6,475 nt of DNA from Ruminococcus sp. UBA1828 (GCA_002338885.1 DDJI01000007.1:1-6475); one strand, 5' to 3'; shown: positions 1-5,822, numbered from the stretch's first letter. Made by a program: numbers and translations. The notes: generated from the letters alone by a model not told the origin.

Positions 1-46
1 CGTGGCCGCCCCGCGTGCCGCGCCTTCCCGCTGCCCCGACTTTTCT

Positions 47-86
47 GGCGCGCACGAGCGCAGCTTCGGCTCTGCACGTGCGCGCC
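47..86. repeat. Long imperfect hairpin with TTCG tetraloop
   Basis: Two 18-base arms (47-64 and 69-86) flank a TTCG loop at 65-68. Sixteen of 18 positions pair, one of them a G-T wobble (60/73); the mismatches are 57/76 (A-A) and 61/72 (C-C). A UUCG loop would be especially stable in RNA read from the plus strand. There is no T-run directly after either arm, although TTTT occurs at 91-94 on the plus strand after a short CGGG. It therefore does not look like a normal intrinsic terminator. The pairing is directly visible; any role is unknown. Confidence 0.6.
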
Positions 87-149
87 CGGGTTTTCGGCCC
101 GAACGGCGGCGAAAGGGCGCACAAGCACGCGCTGCGGCGAAGCCCTTGA

Positions 150-175
150 CCCCCGCCCCCCTGCGGGGGCGGGGG
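150..175. repeat. Perfect 11-bp GC hairpin
   Basis: The arm CCCCCGCCCCC (150-160) is followed by a CTGC loop and the exact complement GGGGGCGGGGG (165-175). All stem pairs are G-C. No T-tract follows on either strand, so a simple intrinsic terminator is unlikely. It may be part of a GC-rich intergenic repeat or a structured RNA together with the hairpin at 47-86. Confidence 0.55.
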
Positions 176-230
176 ACGCGCTGCGCCCGTGGGGACCCGC
201 ACAAACCCTCGGCGCCGTACAACCCCCCCA

Positions 231-266
231 CAAAAAATAAGCCCCTGCGGGAAATCCCGCAGAGAC
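231..266 (-). terminator. Intrinsic terminator after the CNNM/CorC gene
   Basis: Read on the minus strand, the arm GTCTCTGCGGG, the loop ATTT and the arm CCCGCAGGGGC form an 11-bp stem with two G-T wobbles. TTATTTTTTG follows immediately. The structure starts 22 bases after the stop codon at 289-291, the expected place for a rho-independent terminator. It should end the leftward transcript carrying the CNNM gene and any genes reading through from upstream. Confidence 0.88.
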
Positions 267-288
267 CTTATAAGTAATAACCTATGTA

Positions 289-1710
289 TCAGCCCTCGTC
301 AGACTTGTCGCCTTTCTCGGACTTGTCGGATTTTTCGGATTTGTCAGCCTTCTCAGACTTCTCGCCTTTGTCCTCGCCGGACTCCTCTTGCGCTTCGCCT
401 TCACCGGCACGCTCGTGTACCTTTACCGTGATCTCGTGCGTCATCAGATCGTCAGCCTTCGTAACCGTGATCGTCAGATGCTCGTAGTCGAAACTGTCGC
501 CAACCTCCGGTATCACTCCGGTCTTTTCTATGATCCATCCGTTTACCGTCGTGACCTCCGTCTCTTCGTCCGGCTCTAAGTTGAAGAACTCAAAGAAATC
601 CTCTATGTTCGCAGAACAACGTACACTGTATAAATCGTCGCTTAAGGGCGTGAAATCGTCAACCTCTTCGTCGCTCTCGTCCCATATGTCGCCGACTATC
701 TCCTCGAGTATGTCCTCCATCGTCACTATTCCCGCCGTCTCGCCGTATTCGTTCACAACAACTACTATGTGGTTGTGCTCCTTCTGCATGTCCTTGAATA
801 ACGCATCTAAGTGCGCCGTCTCAGGTACAAACGTCGGCTGGAACATCACGTCGGATAACTTGAACCCCGGCCTTTGATACCTGAGCAAAAAGTCCCTCGC
901 GTAAAGTATGCCCACTATGTTGTCCGTCGTCTCGGAATAAACGGGTATCCTTGAGTATCCCTCGTTCTCTATGACACTCACTATGTCCTGCGCAGGCGCA
1001 TCCTCCGAAATCAAAACCATCGCCCTGCGCGGCGTCATTACGTCCTCCGCAGTCATTCCGTCAAGCTTGAATACGTTCTTGATGTAGGTTATGTCGCTCT
1101 GGTCAAGACTTCCTTCGTCCGCACCGGCATCAAGCATGAGCACTATGTCCTCCTCCGATACCGGATCCTCCTTCTCGTGCGGGTCTATTCCGAATAAACG
1201 CAGTATTCCGTTCGTGGATACCGTCAAAAGCCATATTATCGGCTTTAATATCGTCGCAAGTCCGGCTATAATGCCGCATACCGCCTCCGATAACTTCTCC
1301 TTGTGCTTCATCGCCACACGCTTGGGTACAAGCTCGCCCAAAACAAGCGTGAAGAACGACAGTATAATCGTGATCAATACTACCGCGGCAGTGTTTATTA
1401 TCCCCGCCTGCTCCCGGGGAATGTTGAACGCCTCTACTATTGCGTTCGATAAACCTTCCGCAAAATTGTCCGCAGCAAACGCCGCTCCTAAAAATCCCGC
1501 AAGCGTGATGCCTATCTGTATGGTCGAAAGAAACCTCGTCGGCTCCTCAATCATCTTCAGCATCGTCTTGGCTTTTTTGTCTCCGTCCTCAGCTCGCGCC
1601 TTGACTTTCTTCTCGTTGAGCGATATCACCGCAATCTCTGTCGCGGCAAAAAACGCATTTAAAAGTATAAGTACAACCTGTAAAATAAGTTGCCCCACCA
1701 TCTCAGACAT
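289..1710 (-). CDS. CNNM/CorC/HlyC-family transporter with CBS pair
   Basis: Integral membrane protein of 473 residues, of the group often annotated as hemolysin C, CorC, or Bacillus YrkA/YhdP-like. Members are linked to Mg2+ or other divalent-cation efflux and resistance; the ion is not certain here. An N-terminal CNNM (DUF21) membrane domain covers about residues 5-185 with hydrophobic segments near 7-30, 62-85, 105-125 and 143-170, including FFAATEIAVISL (20-31) and GELVPKRVA (125-133). A CBS pair follows at about 220-345, with MTPRRAM at 225-231, SRIPVYSE at 253-260 and NEYGETAGIVTMEDILEEIV at 320-339. A CorC/HlyC C-terminal domain spans about 355-433. GGAGG lies 7 bases before the ATG, which fixes the start. 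The end is unusual: a tail of acidic-Lys-small residue triplets at 447-470. It is separated by 386 bp from the phosphate transporter gene upstream and is followed by a strong terminator. Confidence 0.95.
   Translation of the reverse strand: MSEMVGQLILQVVLILLNAFFAATEIAVISLNEKKVKARAEDGDKKAKTMLKMIEEPTRFLSTIQIGITLAGFLGAAFAADNFAEGLSNAIVEAFNIPREQAGIINTAAVVLITIILSFFTLVLGELVPKRVAMKHKEKLSEAVCGIIAGLATILKPIIWLLTVSTNGILRLFGIDPHEKEDPVSEEDIVLMLDAGADEGSLDQSDITYIKNVFKLDGMTAEDVMTPRRAMVLISEDAPAQDIVSVIENEGYSRIPVYSETTDNIVGILYARDFLLRYQRPGFKLSDVMFQPTFVPETAHLDALFKDMQKEHNHIVVVVNEYGETAGIVTMEDILEEIVGDIWDESDEEVDDFTPLSDDLYSVRCSANIEDFFEFFNLEPDEETEVTTVNGWIIEKTGVIPEVGDSFDYEHLTITVTKADDLMTHEITVKVHERAGEGEAQEESGEDKGEKSEKADKSEKSDKSEKGDKSDEG
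301..372 (-). repeat. Tandem 9-bp repeat encoding charged C-terminal tail
   Basis: Eight consecutive 9-bp units encode DKG, EKS, EKA, DKS, EKS, DKS, EKG and DKS, i.e. (D/E)-K-(S/A/G) eight times, at residues 447-470 of the CNNM protein. The units differ mainly at single bases, as expected from slippage or unequal recombination followed by drift. The tail lies after the CorC/HlyC domain, is highly charged and is probably disordered and cytosolic. Unit number may vary between strains; that is inference. Confidence 0.8.
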
Positions 1711-2096
1711 CTTCTAACCTCCAAAATATTTATGTGTGAATGCGTAATATGTAACTAACACGGTGTTTCCTGACCGCTAATAAAAGCTCGGCTCGCGCGC
1801 CCGACATCCGCCTGCGCTGCTCTCGCTCGATGCGCATACCGCCGCACCTGCTCTCGCTCCGATTCTTAAATCAGCTACTGCCGGCTGCTTAAAATCGCAC
1901 CAATGGCTTGCAGCCCGGCCGCCACATCTTTTACCGTACGCCTTCACTTCGGCTGACATGCCGCATGTGCGGCTCGACCGTTTTCCGGAGGCATCCGACG
2001 CCTTCATTAAGGCGCTGCCGCTACTTCGGGGAAGCGGATCCATTAATAAACCAACTCCTTTGACACTTGATAACTTTTATATAGATAACGGGGTCT
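1711..2096. other. Intergenic region with GC-rich insert of unknown type
   Basis: This 386-bp gap separates the phosphate transporter from the CNNM gene. Its edges are AT-rich, while 1777-2043 is about 60% G+C. The core is open on both strands: the minus strand has an 88-codon frame starting with ATG at 2043 after AAGGAG (11-base spacing), and the plus strand is open from 1784 to 2185 with its first ATG at 1958. Neither product is recognised. The minus product is rich in Ser, Ala, Gly, Arg and Cys, which suggests non-coding DNA read by chance. Small hairpins visible on the minus strand include CGCCTT-AATG-AAGGCG, GCCGC-ACAT-GCGGC and CTGATT-TAAG-AATCGG. A structured RNA or a dispersed intergenic element is as likely as a small gene. 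No known riboswitch was identified. Confidence 0.5.
1817..1859. repeat. Direct repeat pair of CTGCTCTCGCTC
   Basis: The 12-mer CTGCTCTCGCTC occurs exactly at 1817-1828 and again at 1848-1859, a 31-base period. Both copies lie inside the GC-rich insert between the phosphate transporter and CNNM genes. It may mark an internally duplicated structural element or a pair of binding sites; function is unknown. Confidence 0.6.
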
Positions 2097-3896
2097 TTAA
2101 ACCTTCGCAATCTCGCTTAAATATTTTTGCGCATACTCGTCGTAAAGCTTGTCGTAAAGGGGACTGCCCGACTTTATCTCCCTGAGCGATTCGTGCAGAT
2201 TCATCCTCTGCTCGTTTCCCTCTAAAACGCACACCGCTATGTTTGAACAGTGGTCAGACGTCCTCTCAAGATTCGTCAGCAGGTCTGACCATATGAATCC
2301 CGCCTCAACCGTGCACTCGCCGTTCTTCAAACGCACAATGTGGCTGTCCCTTAGCGCCATGCGTAGCCTGTCTATTACCTGCTCTAAAGGCTCTACCTTT
2401 CTCGCGGTAGCCATGTCGTTGTTTACAAACGCCTCAAGCGTGGTGTCGAGTATCTCCTTGAGCGCATTGCAAAGCACGCCTATTTCCTTCTTCGCCTTGT
2501 CGGAAAGCTCTATCCTCTTGCCGTGAAGCTCCTCCACCGACTCGAGCACGTTCACGCTGTGATCCGATATCCTCTCGTAGTCGCCTATGGCTTTTAACTG
2601 CTTTGAAATCTCCGCGCCGTCCTCGTCGCTCACCTGATAGTGGGAAATCTTCGTCAAAAACGTTCCCACAACGTCCTCGTAACGGTCGGTGTCCGACTCA
2701 AGCTTCCTTATCTTTTGAGCCGTCTCCTCACTGTAGCTTCCGCTTGTGAGCAAATCAAGGCTCAGCTCAAATCCCGTGACAGCGTCCTGCGCCATTCTGC
2801 AAACGAGCTTGTTGCTCTCGGCAAGCGCTATCGTGGGCGTGGCCAAAAGCCTGTCGTCGAGGTCTATAACCTGCGCGGTGTCCTTGCCGTCCGGTACAAT
2901 CTTGTAGGCAAGCTTCTCCAAAAGTGAAGAGCAGGGCAGAAGTATCGCCGTGCATATCACGTTGAACGCGGAATGAGCCGTGGCAATTCCCACGTAGGTT
3001 GCCGCCTCGTCGAGTATCGCGGGATGCAGTATAGCCTTTACAAGGCAGAATACCGTCAGGCATATGATTGTTCCTATTACGTTAAAGGACAAATGCACTA
3101 CCGCCGCTCTCTTTGCGTTCTTGTTCGTTCCGAAGCTCGACAAAAGCGCGGTGACGCATGTTCCTATGTTCTGTCCCATGATTATCGGTATCGCAGACGC
3201 ATAGCTGACCGCACCCGTGGCGGAAAGCGCCTGAAGTATTCCCACCGACGCGGAGCTTGACTGTATGATAGCGGTCAAAATCATTCCCGCAAGCACTCCG
3301 AGTATGGGGTTGTTGAACATCAAAAATGCATTCTGGAACGCAGGCACGTTCGCAAGTCCGCTGACGGCAGCCGACATGGTGTCCATTCCGAACATCAGCG
3401 TCGTGAAGCCCAAAAGAATCGATCCGACGTCCTTTTTCTTGCTCGACTTCGAGAACATCATAAGCCCCGTTCCGATAAGAGCAAGTATCGGGGTAAACGT
3501 CGTCGGCTTTAAAAACGTCATGAACAAATTGTCGCTCGATATTCCGCCAAGGCTGAGTATCCACGCCGTAACCGTGGTGCCTATGTTCGCGCCCATGATT
3601 ACGCCTATCGACTGTTTCAAGGTCATGATCCTTGAGTTTACAAAGCCGACTACCATTACCGTCGTGGCAGATGAGCTTTGTATCACCGCCGTGACTCCGA
3701 GTCCGGTCAGAAAGCCCTTTATCTTGCTGTTTGTCAGCTTGCCTAAAAGGGCTTTAAGGCTGTTTCCGGCACGCCTCTCAAGTCCGTCGCCCATCACGCT
3801 CATTCCGAACAAAAACAGACACAGTCCGCCTATGAGCGTCAGCCAGTTAAAGTTTTCGGTACCCAAACCGAAGCTGAATATCTGGTCAGCAGTCAT
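2097..3896 (-). CDS. Na+/phosphate cotransporter with PhoU-like domain
   Basis: Membrane protein of 599 residues of the Na/Pi-cotransporter II (NptA/YjbB-like) family, which moves inorganic phosphate with Na+; some bacterial members have been linked to phosphate export. The membrane part (about 15-330) contains the two inverted family repeats: QSSSATT at 73-79 with GANIGTTVTA at 102-111, then QSSSASV at 212-218 with GQNIGTCVTA at 241-250. The paired QSSS motifs line the substrate and Na+ sites in this family. The C-terminal cytosolic part (about 350-590) is a PhoU-like helical domain with two repeat signatures, IGDYERISDH (437-446) and NLERTSDH (542-549), probably regulatory. GGGAG lies 8 bases before the ATG, and AGGGAG overlaps the stop codon of the upstream PopT gene; the 13-bp gap implies one operon and likely translational coupling. 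Length is normal for the PhoU-fused form. Transport direction cannot be read from sequence. Confidence 0.96.
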   Translation of the reverse strand: MTADQIFSFGLGTENFNWLTLIGGLCLFLFGMSVMGDGLERRAGNSLKALLGKLTNSKIKGFLTGLGVTAVIQSSSATTVMVVGFVNSRIMTLKQSIGVIMGANIGTTVTAWILSLGGISSDNLFMTFLKPTTFTPILALIGTGLMMFSKSSKKKDVGSILLGFTTLMFGMDTMSAAVSGLANVPAFQNAFLMFNNPILGVLAGMILTAIIQSSSASVGILQALSATGAVSYASAIPIIMGQNIGTCVTALLSSFGTNKNAKRAAVVHLSFNVIGTIICLTVFCLVKAILHPAILDEAATYVGIATAHSAFNVICTAILLPCSSLLEKLAYKIVPDGKDTAQVIDLDDRLLATPTIALAESNKLVCRMAQDAVTGFELSLDLLTSGSYSEETAQKIRKLESDTDRYEDVVGTFLTKISHYQVSDEDGAEISKQLKAIGDYERISDHSVNVLESVEELHGKRIELSDKAKKEIGVLCNALKEILDTTLEAFVNNDMATARKVEPLEQVIDRLRMALRDSHIVRLKNGECTVEAGFIWSDLLTNLERTSDHCSNIAVCVLEGNEQRMNLHESLREIKSGSPLYDKLYDEYAQKYLSEIAKV

Positions 3897-3909
3897 ATTC
3901 TAATCTCCC

Positions 3910-4878
3910 TTATTTTCCCGTCCTTTTTTTGAGCTCGTCGCATGCCCTTGAAAGCAAAAACGAAACGACAGCTCCCACTACTATAAACCCTAACCCCGCC
4001 AACAACTCTCCCGCAGAGCCGAAATCGCTCCTCGAGGGGAAAATCATCAGCGCTGTAGCACACACTATTCCCAACACGCAGTGGGAAACAATTGCGTACT
4101 GCTTTTTATATGCAAACCCTACAGCCCTCGAAAGAAGCAGAACGCATCCCGCCATTCCGAGCGCCATCGGTATAAGCACCGTAAAATCAATTCTTGAAAT
4201 GCCCGCAAGCATCGGCTCATACAGCCCGAAGAACAAAAGCAGCGTAGAAGAGCTGAGTCCCGGAACTATAAAGCTCAAACCCCAGAGCACTCCGCACAAA
4301 ACAAAGCCCCAAAAGTCCGCTCCGACCGTGATGTTCCATGTGGAACGAAAAAGCCACAAGAGCACAATCATCGCCGCAAATCCTATGATCATCGCAGCTA
4401 TGGAACTGCCTTTTCTGCCCTTTTCACCGGCATCGCGCCAAAGCTCCGGAAACGTTCCTATTATAAAGCCTATGAACGCGCAGGTGACAAGGCTTGTGTT
4501 TTTCTCAAGCAGCACCGCCGCTATTCCGGACAGCCCGACAAAGCCTGCTCCCACCCCCGCAAAGAAGGTTAAAAGCATCAGCCCGTACTTTTTGAGTCCG
4601 GCCTTTACGTGATACACCGTCTCTATCACCGGACGGTACATTCCGAAAGCCACGCATAGCGTTCCTCCGCTTATTCCCGGAAGTATCGCGCCGAAGCCGA
4701 CTACTATTCCCTGTATGAAGTACAAAATATACAAAAAAACTTTGTTCTTTGACCGTTTGGACTGCCTGTTTTCAACGTCCCCGCCGGACACGTTTGCACC
4801 TTTGCTTTCACCCGACACGCCCGCGCCGGTGTCTTTTTCAAACGGTCTTTGGTTGATGTTGTCGCTGCCTGTGACCAT
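3910..4878 (-). CDS. popT: DUF368 undecaprenyl-phosphate translocase (PopT-like)
   Basis: Integral membrane protein of 322 residues. DUF368 proteins (PopT in Vibrio cholerae and Staphylococcus aureus) are reported to return undecaprenyl phosphate, the lipid carrier of cell-wall and surface-polymer synthesis, from the outer to the inner leaflet of the cytoplasmic membrane. The family's two-fold repeat is clear: PGISGGT (67-73) with GMYRPVI (79-85), and PGLSSST (206-212) with GLYEPML (218-224). Several hydrophobic segments run from about 48 to 312. The first 46 residues are hydrophilic and Gly/Ser/Lys-rich, an unusually long cytosolic leader. Translation is likely to begin at this ATG because AAGGAG sits 7 bases upstream. 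The next gene, the phosphate transporter, starts 13 bp after the stop. Upstream is a long leader with a possible short reading frame. Family assignment is firm; the lipid substrate is inferred from characterised relatives. Confidence 0.94.
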   Translation of the reverse strand: MVTGSDNINQRPFEKDTGAGVSGESKGANVSGGDVENRQSKRSKNKVFLYILYFIQGIVVGFGAILPGISGGTLCVAFGMYRPVIETVYHVKAGLKKYGLMLLTFFAGVGAGFVGLSGIAAVLLEKNTSLVTCAFIGFIIGTFPELWRDAGEKGRKGSSIAAMIIGFAAMIVLLWLFRSTWNITVGADFWGFVLCGVLWGLSFIVPGLSSSTLLLFFGLYEPMLAGISRIDFTVLIPMALGMAGCVLLLSRAVGFAYKKQYAIVSHCVLGIVCATALMIFPSRSDFGSAGELLAGLGFIVVGAVVSFLLSRACDELKKRTGK

Positions 4879-4885
4879 GCGCCTT

Positions 4886-4891
4886 CTCCTT
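4886..4891 (-). promoter_or_regulatory. Ribosome binding site of popT
   Basis: AAGGAG on the minus strand is 7 bases from the ATG at 4876-4878. Its first A is also the last base of the TAA that ends the possible leader peptide, the arrangement expected if the two reading frames are translationally coupled. Confidence 0.85.
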
Positions 4892-4977
4892 TATACATAA
4901 AAACAACCGCCTCGGGTGAAACCCTTTGCGCAAACACCCATCGGGCGGCCATGCATCGCCAAAGCCGCTTTAAGCAT
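4891..4977 (-). CDS. Possible 28-residue leader peptide before popT
   Basis: A short frame reads MLKAALAMHGRPMGVCAKGF and then eight more residues to TAA. A GGAG motif lies 8 bases before its ATG, which is good spacing, and its stop codon abuts the popT ribosome binding site. The peptide contains two Cys and is mildly basic. It has no runs of a single amino acid that would suggest classic attenuation, and I know of no homologue. It could be a regulatory upstream frame, a small membrane-associated protein, or chance. A second frame through this stretch, 113 codons long, overlaps the start of popT and is less credible. Confidence 0.25.
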   Translation of the reverse strand: MLKAALAMHGRPMGVCAKGFTRGGCFYV

Positions 4978-5000
4978 CTGAAAAACTCCATATATAACAC

Positions 5001-5021
5001 AAGGGTGCGCCGCGCACCTTT
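5001..5021. repeat. Hairpin in the popT leader
   Basis: GGTGCG, CCG and CGCACC form a 6-bp all-paired stem at about 5004-5018. On the plus strand it extends to 9 bp with one wobble and runs into TTTTT, which looks like a weak terminator in that direction. No plus-strand gene is present to use it. On the minus strand it would fold within the popT leader, about 120 bases before the start codon. Role unknown. Confidence 0.5.
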
Positions 5022-5047
5022 TTCCGATACGCGTCTACACTGCACCC

Positions 5048-5094
5048 ATTATGTCATATTTATGATAGCATAAAAGCGGCTAAGAAACGGTAAA
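5048..5094 (-). promoter_or_regulatory. Candidate promoter(s) for the popT operon
   Basis: Two overlapping sigma-A-like signals are visible on the minus strand. One is an extended -10, TGACATAAT at 5048-5056, with a poor -35 region (CTTTTA at 5071-5076, 17-bp spacing). The other is TTTACC at 5089-5094, a 16-bp spacer and TATGCT at 5067-5072. The AT-rich setting between two operon-like blocks supports a promoter here, but each match is imperfect. Confidence 0.4.
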
Positions 5095-5127
5095 GATTTA
5101 TCTGCCGGCTTTTCCGCCCGTCAAAGT

Positions 5128-5805
5128 CTACTTGTTAATCCAGTTATTGAGCTTGACTATGTCCTCTCTCGAGCCGGAGAGGAAGAGTATGTCGTCTGCT
5201 CTGAACACATAGTCCGGTCTCACAACCTCTATCACCTTGCCGTTGTTTTCTATGGCGATGATGTTAAGGTTAAACCTTGAGCGCAGATTTACCTCCACGA
5301 CGGTTTTGTTTATCATCTGCGCCGGAACGTGCATTTTTGTTATGTTTATCTGCTCGCTGAGCTGCACGACGTCGAGCATCCTCGATATCTCAAGCCTGTT
5401 CGCAAGGCGTATTGCCATGTCCCGCTCGGGATACACGACCTCCGCGCCGAGCTTTTCAAGTATCACTCCGTGCTCTGCGCTTGTCGCCTTTGCTATCACC
5501 TTCGGGATGTTCATGGACACTAAGTTTAAGGTTGTCATAATGGATGTGTCTATGTGCTCGCCTATGCACACCACAGCCACGTCGCAGTTTTGTATTCCGG
5601 TGTCCAAAAGCGCCTTCTTTTCAAGGCTTGTCAGCACGTATGCGTTGTCGGTGTAGTCGCGCATGCTGCGAACCTTATCCTCGTCGCCGTCGAGCACCAC
5701 AAGGTCGCAGCCCGACTTTGCAAGCTCGGAGGCAAGCGCATACCCGAACCGTCCCAGCCCCACTATGCCGTAGGACATCTTCTCAGATTTGCCTTTGTTA
5801 AACAT
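5128..5805 (-). CDS. ktrA: KtrA/TrkA-type K+ channel regulatory subunit
   Basis: Cytosolic nucleotide-binding RCK protein of 225 residues that forms a ring on the membrane side of KtrB/TrkH and gates K+ uptake in response to adenine nucleotides (ATP/ADP, NAD(H), or c-di-AMP in many Gram-positives). The Rossmann RCK-N domain is at about 11-135, with GLGRFG at 16-21 and the acidic end of strand 2 at D39 in VVLDGDED. A RCK-C (TrkA-C) domain covers about 140-220, including the ligand-binding fold around VVEVNLRSRF. A single RCK-N/RCK-C unit means KtrA type rather than the double-length enterobacterial TrkA. The start was chosen at ATG 5803-5805 because AGGAG lies 7 bases upstream (5813-5817); the longer open frame to 5850 runs through the intercistronic hairpin and has no such site. 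A later ATG at 5778 is possible. It follows ktrB by 46 bp, as a two-gene unit. Confidence 0.94.
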   Translation of the reverse strand: MFNKGKSEKMSYGIVGLGRFGYALASELAKSGCDLVVLDGDEDKVRSMRDYTDNAYVLTSLEKKALLDTGIQNCDVAVVCIGEHIDTSIMTTLNLVSMNIPKVIAKATSAEHGVILEKLGAEVVYPERDMAIRLANRLEISRMLDVVQLSEQINITKMHVPAQMINKTVVEVNLRSRFNLNIIAIENNGKVIEVVRPDYVFRADDILFLSGSREDIVKLNNWINK

Positions 5806-5812
5806 ATATTTT

Positions 5813-5817
5813 CTCCT
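5813..5817 (-). promoter_or_regulatory. Ribosome binding site that sets the ktrA start
   Basis: AGGAG on the minus strand, 7 bases before ATG 5803-5805. It favours this start over the upstream in-frame codon at 5850, which would place translation across the hairpin between ktrB and ktrA. Confidence 0.85.
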
Positions 5818-5822
5818 GTTCT

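Larger units (their letters stand above)
1..230. other. GC-rich non-coding region with strong hairpins
   Basis: This stretch downstream of the last gene is about 76% G+C by hand count, far above the neighbouring genes. I see no credible gene in it. The longest open frame starts with GTG at base 2, is rich in Pro, Arg and Ala, and has no visible ribosome binding site because it begins at the edge. It holds two strong inverted repeats, 47-86 and 150-175, listed separately. It lies beyond the terminator at 231-266 and so is probably outside the transcript of the genes to its right. It could be a structured RNA, a GC-rich intergenic repeat, or the margin of another transcription unit lying off the window. 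No family was recognised. Confidence 0.5.
4879..5127. other. Leader and promoter region of the PopT operon
   Basis: This 249-bp gap between ktrA and popT holds, in the direction of transcription, a candidate promoter (5048-5094), a hairpin (5001-5020), a possible 28-codon leader reading frame (4891-4977) and the popT ribosome binding site (4886-4891). No clear intrinsic terminator follows ktrA: the bases after its stop form only weak short stems. Read-through from ktrAB into popT therefore cannot be excluded. A leader of roughly 160 bases is long enough for regulation at the RNA level, but no known riboswitch was recognised. Confidence 0.6.

Noticed and set aside
2..277. 91-codon plus-strand frame starting at the left edge
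   Set aside because: GTG start at the edge, product dominated by Pro/Arg/Ala from GC-rich DNA, and the frame runs through two hairpins and the terminator of the opposite strand.
1091..1717. Long plus-strand frame (208 codons) antisense to the CNNM gene
   Set aside because: It is fully inside a confident conserved gene on the other strand; the product is low in recognisable features.
1727..1754. TTACAT-16-TAAATA as the CNNM promoter
   Set aside because: Transcription would start within the ribosome binding site at 1718-1722, leaving no usable leader.
1777..2043. 88-codon minus-strand frame as a real protein gene
   Set aside because: It has AAGGAG upstream, but the product is Ser/Ala/Gly/Arg/Cys-rich with no recognisable domain, and the opposite strand is equally open. 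Kept only as part of an unexplained element.
1711..2096. Mg2+ (M-box) or other known riboswitch upstream of the CNNM gene
   Set aside because: A CNNM gene makes an M-box worth checking, but the typical start (CGTTAGGTGAGGCTCC-like) and the ordered conserved blocks are absent; only short chance similarities are present.
3929..4612. Long plus-strand frame (227 codons) antisense to popT
   Set aside because: It mirrors the codon pattern of popT, has no ribosome binding site that stands out, and its Pro/Ser/Lys-rich product matches no family.
4704..5045. 113-codon minus-strand frame overlapping the start of popT
   Set aside because: It overlaps popT out of frame, has an Arg/Trp/Cys-rich composition, and no domain; popT itself has a clear start and ribosome site.
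5100..5127. Intrinsic terminator after ktrA
   Set aside because: Only short weak stems around GCCGGC and AGATAAATCT are present and no convincing stem followed by a T-run on the minus strand.
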